25,541 nt of DNA from JAWLBR01 sp041687495 (GCA_041687495.1 JAWLBR010000043.1:1-25541), one strand, 5' to 3'; counted from the stretch's first letter, positions 16,065-22,639 are shown. A program made the numbers and translations. The notes: generated by a model not told the origin, from the sequence alone.

Positions 16065-16114
16065 GTTCTCTCCATCCCTTACATCTAGATTAACTCTAAG
16101 CGGTTGCCAAGCCG

Positions 16115-17092
16115 TCAGTTCAAGACCGGTACCTCGCTGGATAAACGGCCCATCTGCCGGAATTTGGCTAAACGCTGATCAACTAACTCTTGGGAGGATA
16201 GGCCATCCAACTCACTCAAGGCGGTCCGAATCGCCTGCTTGAGATATTGTGCAGCCGCGTCATGATCTCGATGAGCGCCACCTAACGGCTCCTTGACCAC
16301 GCCGTCGACTACCCCAAACTCCCGCAGGTGCTCGGGGGTCAACTTCAACAGTTCAGCCGCGTCTGCAGCCCTTCCAGAGTCCTTCCACAGGATATTGGCA
16401 CACATCTCCGGCGAAATAACCGAGTACCAAGCGTGCTCCATCATCAACACTCGGTTACCAATCCCTATAGCCAAAGCTCCGCCGCTACCGCCCTCGCCGG
16501 TAATAACGCAAACGATGGGAGCACCCAAGAAAGACATGTCGCGGATGCACTCTGCGATCACCAGTCCCTGACCCCGCTCTTCCGCCTCAATTCCGGGAAA
16601 GGCACCCACCACGTCAATAAGCGAAATAATCGGACGCCGAAATTTTGCCGCCTCACGCATCAACCTTAAGGCTTTCCGATACCCCTCCGGATGGGGCAAG
16701 CCAAAATTCCTCCAAATATTTTCCTTAGTGTCTCTGCCCTTTTGGGGCCCAACAACGGTCACCGGTTGGCCGTCTAAAAAAGCCAAACCGCCGACCACCG
16801 CAGGATCATCTCTATAGACACGATCACCGTGTAGCTCAACAAAATCGTCAAAAATCCGACTTATGTAATCCAGCGTAGTCGGACGTTTGGGATGGCGAGC
16901 CATCATCACCCGCTGCCACGGTGTCAAGTTGCTGTAGATCTCCTCACGCAGATGCTCAGCTTTTTTCTCTAGCACTCCGATCTCGTCGGAGAGGTCAATC
17001 TGTTTTTCCTTTGTGAAGCTCTGCAGTTCTTCGATCCGAGCCTCGAGCTCAATCAAAGGCTTTTCCCACTCAAAGTGACCATTACGACGCAA
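16115..17092 (-). CDS. accA: Acetyl-CoA carboxylase carboxyltransferase subunit alpha
   Basis: With AccD this 325-residue protein transfers a carboxyl group from biotin carrier protein to acetyl-CoA, giving malonyl-CoA for fatty acid synthesis. An N-terminal coiled segment (about 10-55) precedes the crotonase-like core with LHGDRVYRDDPAVVGG, GRDTKENIWRNFG, GAFPGIEAEERGQ and the oxyanion-loop GEGGSGGALAIG. Length is close to the 319-residue E. coli subunit. The start is TTG, with GAGGTGG just upstream, which overlaps the accD end region. Twelve bases separate the two subunit genes, in keeping with equal expression. Confidence 0.97.
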   Translation of the reverse strand: MRRNGHFEWEKPLIELEARIEELQSFTKEKQIDLSDEIGVLEKKAEHLREEIYSNLTPWQRVMMARHPKRPTTLDYISRIFDDFVELHGDRVYRDDPAVVGGLAFLDGQPVTVVGPQKGRDTKENIWRNFGLPHPEGYRKALRLMREAAKFRRPIISLIDVVGAFPGIEAEERGQGLVIAECIRDMSFLGAPIVCVITGEGGSGGALAIGIGNRVLMMEHAWYSVISPEMCANILWKDSGRAADAAELLKLTPEHLREFGVVDGVVKEPLGGAHRDHDAAAQYLKQAIRTALSELDGLSSQELVDQRLAKFRQMGRLSSEVPVLN

Positions 17093-17104
17093 GCGACCAC
17101 CTCA

Positions 17105-17965
17105 TTAAGCATGCATCCGTAGGAGCTTAGCAATGGTCGGCCTTAGCTCCTTACGCTCGACAATGCGATCCAGCATTCCGTGCTCCAACGCAAATTCCGA
17201 TCTCTGAAACCCCGGCGGAAGCTTCTGGCGAATAGTCTCTTCTACGATCCGAGGGCCAGCAAACCCAATCAAAGCCTCCGGCTCAGCCAACAGGATATCG
17301 GCCAAGGTAGCAAAGCTGGCAAATACCCCACCCATGGTGGGATCGGTCAAAATGGAGATATAGAGAAGTCCAGATTGATGATGCTTCTCCACTGCTTGGC
17401 TAGTCTTCGCCATCTGCATCAGAGATAATATGCCCTCCTGCATTCTCGCACCTCCGCCTCCAGCAATGAACAATACCACTGGCAAGCGGCTGTCAACCGC
17501 GAGTTCAAAAAGACGGACGATTCGTTCACCAACAACCGAACCCATACTGCCACCGATGAATCCAAAATCCATAAAGCCCACGGCGGTGCGCTGCCCGTCG
17601 ATGCAACCTACACCGGTCACGATGGCATCAGATAGACCCGTTTTTTCTCTGGCTTTCTGAAGTTTCTCCCCATACATAGGAAACTCCAATGGATTAACTG
17701 AGACCAATTCCTCGTTGATCCGTTCGAAAGTGCCTTGGTCGACGGTTAACTTCAACCGTTCTGTCGCCGAAATCCGAAAATGGAAGTCGCACTTATCGCA
17801 CACAAACTGATTCTTCTCCAGTTCTTTGTTATAGATCATTGCCCCGCAGCTATCACACTTGGTCCAGAGCCCATCGGGAATCTCCCGTTTGGCCTGTTGC
17901 GGAGTCTCGCGATTGGTCCGTACTGTTACGTACTTCGGTTTGGTCCGAAACAAATCCTTCAGCAT
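17105..17965 (-). CDS. accD: Acetyl-CoA carboxylase carboxyltransferase subunit beta
   Basis: This 286-residue subunit partners AccA. The N-terminal zinc ribbon is visible as C-X2-C-X15-C-X2-C (CDSC and CDKC; C37, C40, C56, C59 from the chosen start). The carboxyltransferase core carries GFMDFGFIGGSMGSVVGE, AGGGGARMQEG and DPTMGGVFASFA, all typical of AccD. The ATG at 17965 is preferred because GAGG lies ten bases upstream; a GTG three codons earlier overlaps that ribosome binding site. It follows the DUF2007-like gene after 27 bases. Confidence 0.97.
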   Translation of the reverse strand: MLKDLFRTKPKYVTVRTNRETPQQAKREIPDGLWTKCDSCGAMIYNKELEKNQFVCDKCDFHFRISATERLKLTVDQGTFERINEELVSVNPLEFPMYGEKLQKAREKTGLSDAIVTGVGCIDGQRTAVGFMDFGFIGGSMGSVVGERIVRLFELAVDSRLPVVLFIAGGGGARMQEGILSLMQMAKTSQAVEKHHQSGLLYISILTDPTMGGVFASFATLADILLAEPEALIGFAGPRIVEETIRQKLPPGFQRSEFALEHGMLDRIVERKELRPTIAKLLRMHA

Positions 17966-17992
17966 TAAATACACACCTCAGCATTGTGCCGT

Positions 17993-18190
17993 CTATCGTT
18001 GCAGAGCGTGGAACAGCACTGCTTGGGCTTCTTCCGCCTCGGACTGTGGCACTATGATCTCCACGGTCAGCCTGGCCGAGTTTTTCTTCCCAGACTCCCG
18101 CAGCACTGCCATAATCCCTTCCCGTTCAAGGGCGGACCTGATCCGCTCTGCAATCGTTTTACTCGGTGCCACATACACAACAGTCATCAA
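17993..18190 (-). CDS. Small DUF2007-like protein upstream of accD
   Basis: The 65-residue protein reads TVVYVAPSKTIAERIRSALE, then VEIIVPQSEAEEAQAVL near the C-terminus. This beta-alpha-beta-type pattern with a terminal EAEEA helix resembles DUF2007, a family of putative signal-transducing proteins. As I recall, similar small ORFs stand directly before accD in other Clostridia, sometimes labelled as glutamate decarboxylase without basis. AGGAGG lies 11 bases before the TTG start and 14 before the following ATG (18187). No membrane segment or signal is present. Function unknown. Confidence 0.7.
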   Translation of the reverse strand: MMTVVYVAPSKTIAERIRSALEREGIMAVLRESGKKNSARLTVEIIVPQSEAEEAQAVLFHALQR

Positions 18191-18223
18191 CGAAGATGCG
18201 ACCTCCTCGCGTCAGCATCGGCC

Positions 18224-18481
18224 CTAAGAGAGCGGCAGGCCACTTTCTAAAGCCCACACAATCCTATGCACCAGCCAGTCCATCCGCTTTAGTGCCAGCG
18301 CAGCGACGGACCGAAGCATCGTGGCCCACGGCCGGCCGATGGACGTTCGCAGAATTGCACCTAGAATGGCACCAGAACAATAGGCAGCGTAGAAAGCCCT
18401 TCTCATGCGTTCACTATGCAAAACCGTGTAGATGAGTAATTGCATTCTGATCATTATGCGCCTAGCGCGATTAACCAGCAT
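18224..18481 (-). CDS. Small basic protein, function unknown
   Basis: The 85-residue protein starts at an ATG with a near-perfect AAGGAGG six bases upstream, a strong sign that it is translated. It is rich in arginine (RARRIMIRM, RMRRAFYAAY) and has one weakly hydrophobic stretch around residues 33-48. I recognise no family. It is the first gene of the operon leading to accD, has a promoter upstream, and ends 33 bases before the DUF2007-like gene. It might be a membrane-associated or nucleic-acid-binding peptide; neither is shown. Confidence 0.6.
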   Translation of the reverse strand: MLVNRARRIMIRMQLLIYTVLHSERMRRAFYAAYCSGAILGAILRTSIGRPWATMLRSVAALALKRMDWLVHRIVWALESGLPLS

Positions 18482-18527
18482 TGTTAGCCTCCTTCTGACC
18501 ACCTTGGCTACACCTTTTGTCCCCCTG

Positions 18528-18536
18528 ATTATATCA
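18528..18536 (-). promoter_or_regulatory. Extended -10 promoter of the acc-pfk-pyk operon
   Basis: On the minus strand TGATATAAT is a TGn extended -10 with perfect TATAAT, about 47 bases before the start at 18481. The -35 region (18551-18556) is poor and is overlapped by an inverted repeat. Confidence 0.6.
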
Positions 18537-18541
18537 CGGGC

Positions 18542-18561
18542 GTTAGCCTGAATCGGCTAAC
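18542..18561. repeat. Inverted repeat overlapping the -35 region of the acc operon
   Basis: GTTAGCC (18542-18548) and GGCTAAC (18555-18561) form a perfect 7-bp inverted repeat with a six-base centre, placed where an operator would block or recruit RNA polymerase. It lacks a U-run, so it is unlikely to be the mtrB terminator. Confidence 0.5.
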
Positions 18562-18626
18562 AAAGGCCACCACAGTTACCACCGGTTGCCAGAACGAAAG
18601 CTCACTTGACAATAAATGAAATTATT

Positions 18627-18866
18627 CTAGTCTTCCAAACCTGACACTACCCTGCCATGCTTGGTCAAGACCTCCGCTCGACCCCGAATCTTAATTGCCG
18701 ATGTGTGCTGGGTAAACTGAGCAATCATTACTTCCCCTGAGTCAAGCTTCTCGCTGTGATGGAACTTAGTGTCCTTCCCTCGAGTGAGGCCAATGATGGT
18801 GACGCCATCCTCTAGAGCCTTGATCACCACGTACTGACTGTTAACTTGTCTTTCTAAGTCTTCCAC
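18627..18866 (-). CDS. mtrB: TRAP, trp RNA-binding attenuation protein
   Basis: The 79-residue protein matches Bacillus TRAP over almost its whole length. TRAP forms an 11-subunit ring that, when loaded with tryptophan, wraps RNA bearing G/UAG repeats and represses trp genes. The core reads EDGVTIIGLTRG, DTKFHHSEKLDSGEV and IAQFTQHTSAIKIRG. RNA-contacting residues equivalent to B. subtilis K37, K56 and R58 are present as K40, K59 and R61, and tryptophan-pocket T28, G30, D42, Q50, T52 and T55 are kept. The GTG start at 18866 has GGGGG eight bases upstream; it gives a length near the 75 residues of B. subtilis. It has its own promoter. No folE or trp gene is nearby. Confidence 0.92.
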   Translation of the reverse strand: MEDLERQVNSQYVVIKALEDGVTIIGLTRGKDTKFHHSEKLDSGEVMIAQFTQHTSAIKIRGRAEVLTKHGRVVSGLED

Positions 18867-18945
18867 AACAAGTTCCCCCTTTGCTCCCATTGGAGCCACT
18901 CCTACCGCCACCACCGAAAAAGCCAATCCCAGCCAGTGTTGCTAA

Positions 18946-18975
18946 ATTATACCCCATGGTTTTTGCACCTGTCAA
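18946..18975 (-). promoter_or_regulatory. Fully consensus sigma-A promoter of mtrB
   Basis: On the minus strand TTGACA (18970-18975) and TATAAT (18946-18951) are both perfect, 18 bases apart. The resulting leader of about 73 bases has only a few scattered UAG/GAG triplets, too few for TRAP autoregulation. Confidence 0.8.
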
Positions 18976-19011
18976 CGACATGACAAGCGCCACCGGTGCC
19001 ATCCGATGCTC

Positions 19012-19482
19012 TTAGTTAACTTTCCCCGCTGAGGCATTGACTACCACGGTGACTACTTCCCAAATCAGCAGAGTTTCCACGTTGAGCATCAATTGCTGGT
19101 TTTCGAAATGCATTGGGCGGTCTTCCACAGCTTTGTACACGATGGTTGGGTCCATCTGAGTATAGTCTTTCCCGAGCAAGTCAGAAAGCAGATCGTAGAC
19201 AAAACTCTCGACTGCCAATCGGGTGTGCTCGTTACGGGCAAGGCACGTCACTTTCAGTTCCTTAATAGGATTCTTCTTTTTTTGCGCCAGACTTTCCTCC
19301 AAGGCGTCTACTTGGGCTTGCAAAGATCTCGAGTTTGCTGTCGACTGCTGTAGAGCTAAGGTGAGCTGATCGATACGCGTTACTGCCACAACGTAGGCGA
19401 GAAAGAAACCAAACACCACGCCTAGAATCCAAGCGGCGATCAGCCTTTTCGCCCAGCGGCGGTCTACCACTACTATTGGCAT
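19012..19482 (-). CDS. ytrI: YtrI-like sporulation membrane protein
   Basis: The 156-residue protein has one membrane helix (about 12-34), then a coiled-coil (about 37-70) and a mixed C-terminal domain ending in a hydrophobic strand. This layout and its position right after ytrH match YtrI, needed for efficient sporulation in Bacillus and thought to act in the mother-cell membrane. The ATG at 19482 is favoured: AGGAGG lies nine bases upstream, while the GTG at 19488 is only three bases from it. The ytrH stop overlaps that GTG, so the two genes are translated together. Primary-sequence similarity is weak, and the call rests partly on context. Confidence 0.7.
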   Translation of the reverse strand: MPIVVVDRRWAKRLIAAWILGVVFGFFLAYVVAVTRIDQLTLALQQSTANSRSLQAQVDALEESLAQKKKNPIKELKVTCLARNEHTRLAVESFVYDLLSDLLGKDYTQMDPTIVYKAVEDRPMHFENQQLMLNVETLLIWEVVTVVVNASAGKVN

Positions 19483-19484
19483 CG

Positions 19485-19820
19485 TCACTCGCCTCCTGAC
19501 AAAGTGACGATTACCCAGTAACCGAGAAGAGCCCCCAGATACCCGCTGGAAAAGACCAACAACTGCCGCAGTAGAGCCAGCGGTTGCCCCTCGAACACTC
19601 CCGACTCAATCCCTTTGAACATGTTGAAAGTCCCGCCAATGCCTACCAAAATGGCCCAGAACTTGATAGTGCGGGCCAGCTCGTTCATTGTTGCCAAAGG
19701 TGAGCCCTCCGTAAAGAAGGCAGCGAAAGAACCGATCAATGCGCCGCCGACAATAACTCCCAACGCGGTGAAGAATGGCAGCAGGAGCTCTTTGGCAGTA
19801 GAGACAATGAGAACACCCAC
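19485..19820 (-). CDS. ytrH: YtrH family sporulation membrane protein
   Basis: The 111-residue protein has three hydrophobic segments (about 8-35, 50-64 and 85-106). The family hallmarks ALGVIVGGALIGSFAAFFTEG and KFWAILVGIGGTFNMFKGIE are easy to see. YtrH is a mother-cell membrane protein required for normal sporulation in B. subtilis, in the sigma-E regulon. Start is GTG with GGAG and GGAAG upstream. It is followed by ytrI with overlapping stop and start. Presence of the pair shows that the host makes endospores or descends from spore-formers. Confidence 0.88.
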   Translation of the reverse strand: MGVLIVSTAKELLLPFFTALGVIVGGALIGSFAAFFTEGSPLATMNELARTIKFWAILVGIGGTFNMFKGIESGVFEGQPLALLRQLLVFSSGYLGALLGYWVIVTLSGGE

Positions 19821-19857
19821 GCATCTTCCAACTCCTATCTGTAGCCGGATTCTTTAA

Positions 19858-19886
19858 ACCCTATGTCGGCGACAGATCTGGTATTC
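19858..19886 (-). promoter_or_regulatory. Possible sigma-E promoter of ytrH-ytrI
   Basis: On the minus strand GAATACC (19880-19886) and CATAGGGT (19858-19865) are 14 bases apart. This resembles the mother-cell sigma-E pattern (KMATATT, 14 bases, CATACAHT) in the -35 and the CATA half of the -10. No sigma-A promoter is evident, and ytrH belongs to the sigma-E regulon in Bacillus. Confidence 0.4.
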
Positions 19887-19936
19887 AGCCCAAGACCATA
19901 GGGGCGCCGTCTTTTTTCGGAGCAGGACCGCGACAG

Positions 19937-19960
19937 AGCCGTCGGCTGCTGCCGACGGCT
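19937..19960. terminator. Perfect stem-loop after murA, possible terminator
   Basis: AGCCGTCGGC and GCCGACGGCT form a perfect 10-bp stem with a TGCT loop 28 bases past the murA stop. On the minus strand no U-run follows, so it may need Rho or serve as mRNA 3' protection. Confidence 0.5.
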
Positions 19961-19988
19961 CGAGGGATTTCTTTGATTTAGGCAGTTT

Positions 19989-21299
19989 CTACGAAGATGC
20001 AGGATCAAGTAACAGTGAGTCAAATTGTTCCAGGCGGCGGTCAGTGCAATCATCACAGTGAACAACATCACCGCCGAGACTCTTGATCTTGCGGTCAATC
20101 TCCTCATATCCCCGATAAACGTGCTCCATGCCATGGATCTCCGTCGTGCCTTCAGCTGCTAGACCGGCCAAGATGAGAGCTGCTCCGGCTCTCAAGTCTG
20201 TCGCTTCCACCGGAGCGCCGGTCAACTTCTCAACCCCGCGGATAATGGCAGTGTCTCTTTCGACCTTAATGTCTGCGCCCATCCGACGCAGCTCGTCCAC
20301 GTACCGAAACCGGTCAAAGATTGTCTCCCGAACTACGCTTGTCCCCATGGCAAGAGACATCACAGCAACAAAAGGTTGCTGCAAGTCGGTAGGAAACCCT
20401 GGATACGGTGAGGTTTCCACGTCGACGGCCTTAGCCCGCTCCTTCGCGACAACCCGAATCTCGTTAATCCCCTCGCCAACCAAAAGGCCTGCCTCTTCGA
20501 GCTTAATGATCGGAGAGCGCAGGTGCTCAGGGACAACATTCTTAACCGTGATGTCTCCTCCGGTCATCGCCGCTGCCATCATATATGTGCCTGCTTCAAT
20601 TCGATCTGCTATAATCGAGTACTCGGCCCCGTGCAGCTTGTCTACTCCATCGATCTTAACTACGTCAGTACCTGCACCCCGAATGCGACCGCCCATAGAG
20701 TTGATGAAAATAGCCACATCAACTACTTCTGGTTCCTTTGCGGCGTTCTCCAAAACAGTGGTGCCTTCAGCCAAACTCGCAGCTATCATCAGATTAATGG
20801 TTGTTCCCACACTGGAACGATTTATGTACAACTTGTTTCCGCTTAGCCGAGTGGTTTCTGCCTTCATATAGCCATGCTCAATGCTAATCTGTGCCCCCAG
20901 CTGCTGAAACCCTTTTAGGTGGAAATCAACCGGGCGAGAGCCCAAGGCACATCCACCGGGAAGTGGAACCTCAGCTTTACCAACTCTGGCTAGGAGTAAA
21001 CCTGCCACGTAGAAAGAGGCCCGCATCTTCCGCACCAGATCGTATGATGCCTGGTAACCTGAGAGCCCAGAACCATCGACATGCATCCGTCCGGACTCAT
21101 CCATCCAGACTTTTACTCCCAACTCACGAAGAATCAAGCTAATGGTCAATACATCCAGATCCCGGGGGACGTTCTCCAACACGCTTTCGCCCTCGGCCAA
21201 GGCAGCGGCCACTAGAATCGGCAGAGCACTGTTTTTCGCTCCGCTAATCTTGACTTCTCCTTGCAGCGGTCGTCCGCCATTGAGTACTAGCTTTGCCAC
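19989..21299 (-). CDS. murA: UDP-N-acetylglucosamine 1-carboxyvinyltransferase
   Basis: The 436-residue cytoplasmic enzyme joins enolpyruvate from PEP to UDP-GlcNAc, the first committed step of peptidoglycan synthesis. Catalytic-site K22 lies in GAKNSALP and the general-acid cysteine C117 in PLPGGCALGSRPVD; the cysteine predicts fosfomycin sensitivity. RASFYVAG (93-100) and the C-terminal RAGAALILAGLAAEG stretch are also family marks. GTG start; the ribosome binding site AGGGGG overlaps the stop of the upstream ireB-like gene, indicating coupling. The tail after residue 415 is acidic and rich in leucine. ReoM-dependent degradation is a plausible control, given the neighbour. Confidence 0.97.
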   Translation of the reverse strand: MAKLVLNGGRPLQGEVKISGAKNSALPILVAAALAEGESVLENVPRDLDVLTISLILRELGVKVWMDESGRMHVDGSGLSGYQASYDLVRKMRASFYVAGLLLARVGKAEVPLPGGCALGSRPVDFHLKGFQQLGAQISIEHGYMKAETTRLSGNKLYINRSSVGTTINLMIAASLAEGTTVLENAAKEPEVVDVAIFINSMGGRIRGAGTDVVKIDGVDKLHGAEYSIIADRIEAGTYMMAAAMTGGDITVKNVVPEHLRSPIIKLEEAGLLVGEGINEIRVVAKERAKAVDVETSPYPGFPTDLQQPFVAVMSLAMGTSVVRETIFDRFRYVDELRRMGADIKVERDTAIIRGVEKLTGAPVEATDLRAGAALILAGLAAEGTTEIHGMEHVYRGYEEIDRKIKSLGGDVVHCDDCTDRRLEQFDSLLLDPASS

Positions 21300-21311
21300 A
21301 TCATTAACCCC

Positions 21312-21572
21312 CTACTTCAAACTATCCAAATAATGGCGGACTACTTCCTCCAACAGCTCATCCCGCTCAATACCGCGCAACAAGAGCCTAGCGTTCTTGT
21401 GGCTGGTGATATAAGCAGGGTCACCTGACACTAGATATCCGACAATTTGATCTATGGGTCGATACCCTTTCTCGTCAAGGGCTTGACACACAACTTTCAT
21501 TACATCGCGAATGTTATCAGTCCCATCACCTGGAACTGGAAACATCCGGGTCTCTTGCGAAGTATCAGACAC
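21312..21572 (-). CDS. IreB/ReoM family regulator (UPF0297)
   Basis: The 86-residue protein contains the family core ALDEKGYRPIDQIVGYLVSG, then DPAYITSHKNARLLLRGIER and DELLEEVVRHYL. IreB (Enterococcus) and ReoM (Listeria) are phosphorylated on N-terminal threonines by a PASTA kinase; ReoM controls ClpCP degradation of MurA. The GTG start at 21572 gives MSDTSQETRMF. Its T4 and T8 stand where the known phospho-threonines are, with one extra residue. The ATG three codons upstream lies directly on the AGGGG ribosome binding site and is unlikely. murA follows after 12 bases. In Bacillus and Listeria the homologue instead sits with ruvX after alaS, as I recall. Confidence 0.92.
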   Translation of the reverse strand: MSDTSQETRMFPVPGDGTDNIRDVMKVVCQALDEKGYRPIDQIVGYLVSGDPAYITSHKNARLLLRGIERDELLEEVVRHYLDSLK

Positions 21573-21787
21573 AGGCTCCATCCCCTAATCAAAAACGATT
21601 ACTAAGGAGTATATTTTGCAGTCCTTCCTCTACCCATACATATCTTTCCTGCGTATTACCGATGTGCTTTAGAGTAGTTTCTCGAGATATCGCGTGGTTT
21701 CCTGCCGTAGAGGGGTAGTGTCGGTGAAAGTCAGACCAGGCAAGAATGGTCACAGGCAGATGTGGGGCAAAGGGAGGGAATATGAGC

Positions 21788-21818
21788 AAAAAACAGGCCC
21801 AGGTGTTTCCTGGACCTG
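21788..21818 (-). terminator. Intrinsic terminator after the carbohydrate-binding protein gene
   Basis: On the minus strand a 10-bp stem with one G-U pair (21809-21818 with 21794-21803) and a five-base loop is followed by TTTTTT. Confidence 0.85.
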
Positions 21819-21835
21819 AGATAGGAATGCAGTAA

Positions 21836-22324
21836 TCAGTGGCCACGGGAACCGTGAATCTGGTAACTCCAGTTCTTTCCGTAGTTGTTGTCCCAGTTAT
21901 CGGCGTCGTCCTTGAAGCAGAAGTTGAATCTGCCATGATCTTCTAGGGAAACCTCAGCGGCCCAGCGGCCGCTGTTGTCCTTGGTCATCTCAATATCCTG
22001 TACATTCCGCCAATTGCCAGGCCCAAACCCGTAATGGAGGACAACAGACTGAGCTCCCGACTGCGCCAACAGCCCATCGTAGGCAACCTCAATTCGCTGT
22101 CCATAGGTTACCGGTACGGGAGAAACAGTAATACCGCTGTCGGGAGCGAGCTGATATGCCCCGCTGAACGGTAGATCCTGCAGTCCAGAAAACGGTGCAA
22201 ATTCAGCTGCCAGCTCGGTGTCACTTTTCCCATGCTTGACCTGACTCGCAGCTGGCGTATCTGTCTCCGGCTCGGCTAGGCCTAATCCTCTACGCAATGA
22301 CTCCCATGTCATCTTCACTGTCAA
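21836..22324 (-). CDS. Stand-alone CBM25/53-like carbohydrate-binding protein
   Basis: The 162-residue protein has a linker-like N-terminal half (about 1-65) and a C-terminal beta-sandwich domain (about 68-158) with VVLHYGFGPGNW, a central W near 127 and NFCFKDDADNWDNNYGKNWSY. This resembles the starch-binding CBM25/CBM53 group, in which tryptophans and the WDNN loop contact alpha-glucans. No catalytic domain, signal peptide or membrane segment is present, so it should stay in the cytoplasm, perhaps binding glycogen or a storage glucan. Start TTG with AAGGAGG five bases upstream; an ATG at 22312 is the alternative. It is a single gene with its own terminator. Confidence 0.75.
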   Translation of the reverse strand: MTVKMTWESLRRGLGLAEPETDTPAASQVKHGKSDTELAAEFAPFSGLQDLPFSGAYQLAPDSGITVSPVPVTYGQRIEVAYDGLLAQSGAQSVVLHYGFGPGNWRNVQDIEMTKDNSGRWAAEVSLEDHGRFNFCFKDDADNWDNNYGKNWSYQIHGSRGH

Positions 22325-22447
22325 AAGTCCCTCCTTTGCCTCATTGGTGCATCACTACGTATAGTTTGAGTTCGTCGACTGCACCTTATGCTGGAGACAA
22401 GTGGCGAAGAGGAACTACGTCTGAGTCCAAAACCAGTCAACAACGAG

Positions 22448-22481
22448 AAAAGGTGGATCGCAACTTCGCGATCCACCTTTT
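22448..22481. terminator. Perfect bidirectional terminator after tRNA-Glu
   Basis: A 14-bp uninterrupted stem (22448-22461 with 22468-22481) with a six-base loop has A-rich and T-rich ends, so it ends tRNA transcription on the minus strand. It begins eight bases past the CCA end. Confidence 0.9.
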
Positions 22482-22488
22482 AACTAAA

Positions 22489-22564
22489 TGGTACCCCCAA
22501 GGGGAGTCGAACCCCTGTCTTCGCCGTGAGAGGGCGATGTCCTAGGCCACTAGACGATGGGGGC
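22489..22564 (-). tRNA. tRNA-Glu (anticodon CTC)
   Basis: The 76-base gene folds as a standard cloverleaf. The acceptor arm is GCCCCCA with TGGGGGT, the D arm begins GTC...GAC, and the anticodon stem TCGCC/GGCGA carries loop CTCTCAC, giving anticodon CTC for GAG codons. The T arm is AGGGG-TTCGACT-CCCCT. Discriminator A is followed by an encoded CCA. The first base pair is a G-U wobble. A sigma-A promoter lies upstream, and gltX, whose product charges this tRNA, is divergent. Confidence 0.95.
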
Positions 22565-22604
22565 CTAGATTCTGCGCTCAAGTGCGCTGTTGACGACAAG
22601 ACAC

Positions 22605-22634
22605 AGTATAACATGGCTGACCAATGCTAGTCAA
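22605..22634 (-). promoter_or_regulatory. Predicted sigma-A promoter of tRNA-Glu
   Basis: On the minus strand TTGACT (22629-22634) and TATACT (22605-22610) are 18 bases apart, about 40 bases before the mature tRNA 5' end. Confidence 0.65.
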
Positions 22635-22639
22635 GAGCC

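Noticed and set aside
18867..18926. Longer N-terminus for mtrB, starting at 18926
   Set aside because: It would exceed the known TRAP length by 20 residues and lies in the leader; GTG at 18866 has GGGGG at good spacing.
18867..18945. TRAP autoregulation site in the mtrB leader
   Set aside because: Only about four scattered UAG/GAG triplets occur, without regular spacing.
21589..21936. Open frame of 115 codons overlapping the carbohydrate-binding gene end
   Set aside because: It crosses the terminator at 21788-21818 and reads the CBM gene in another frame; no ribosome binding site.
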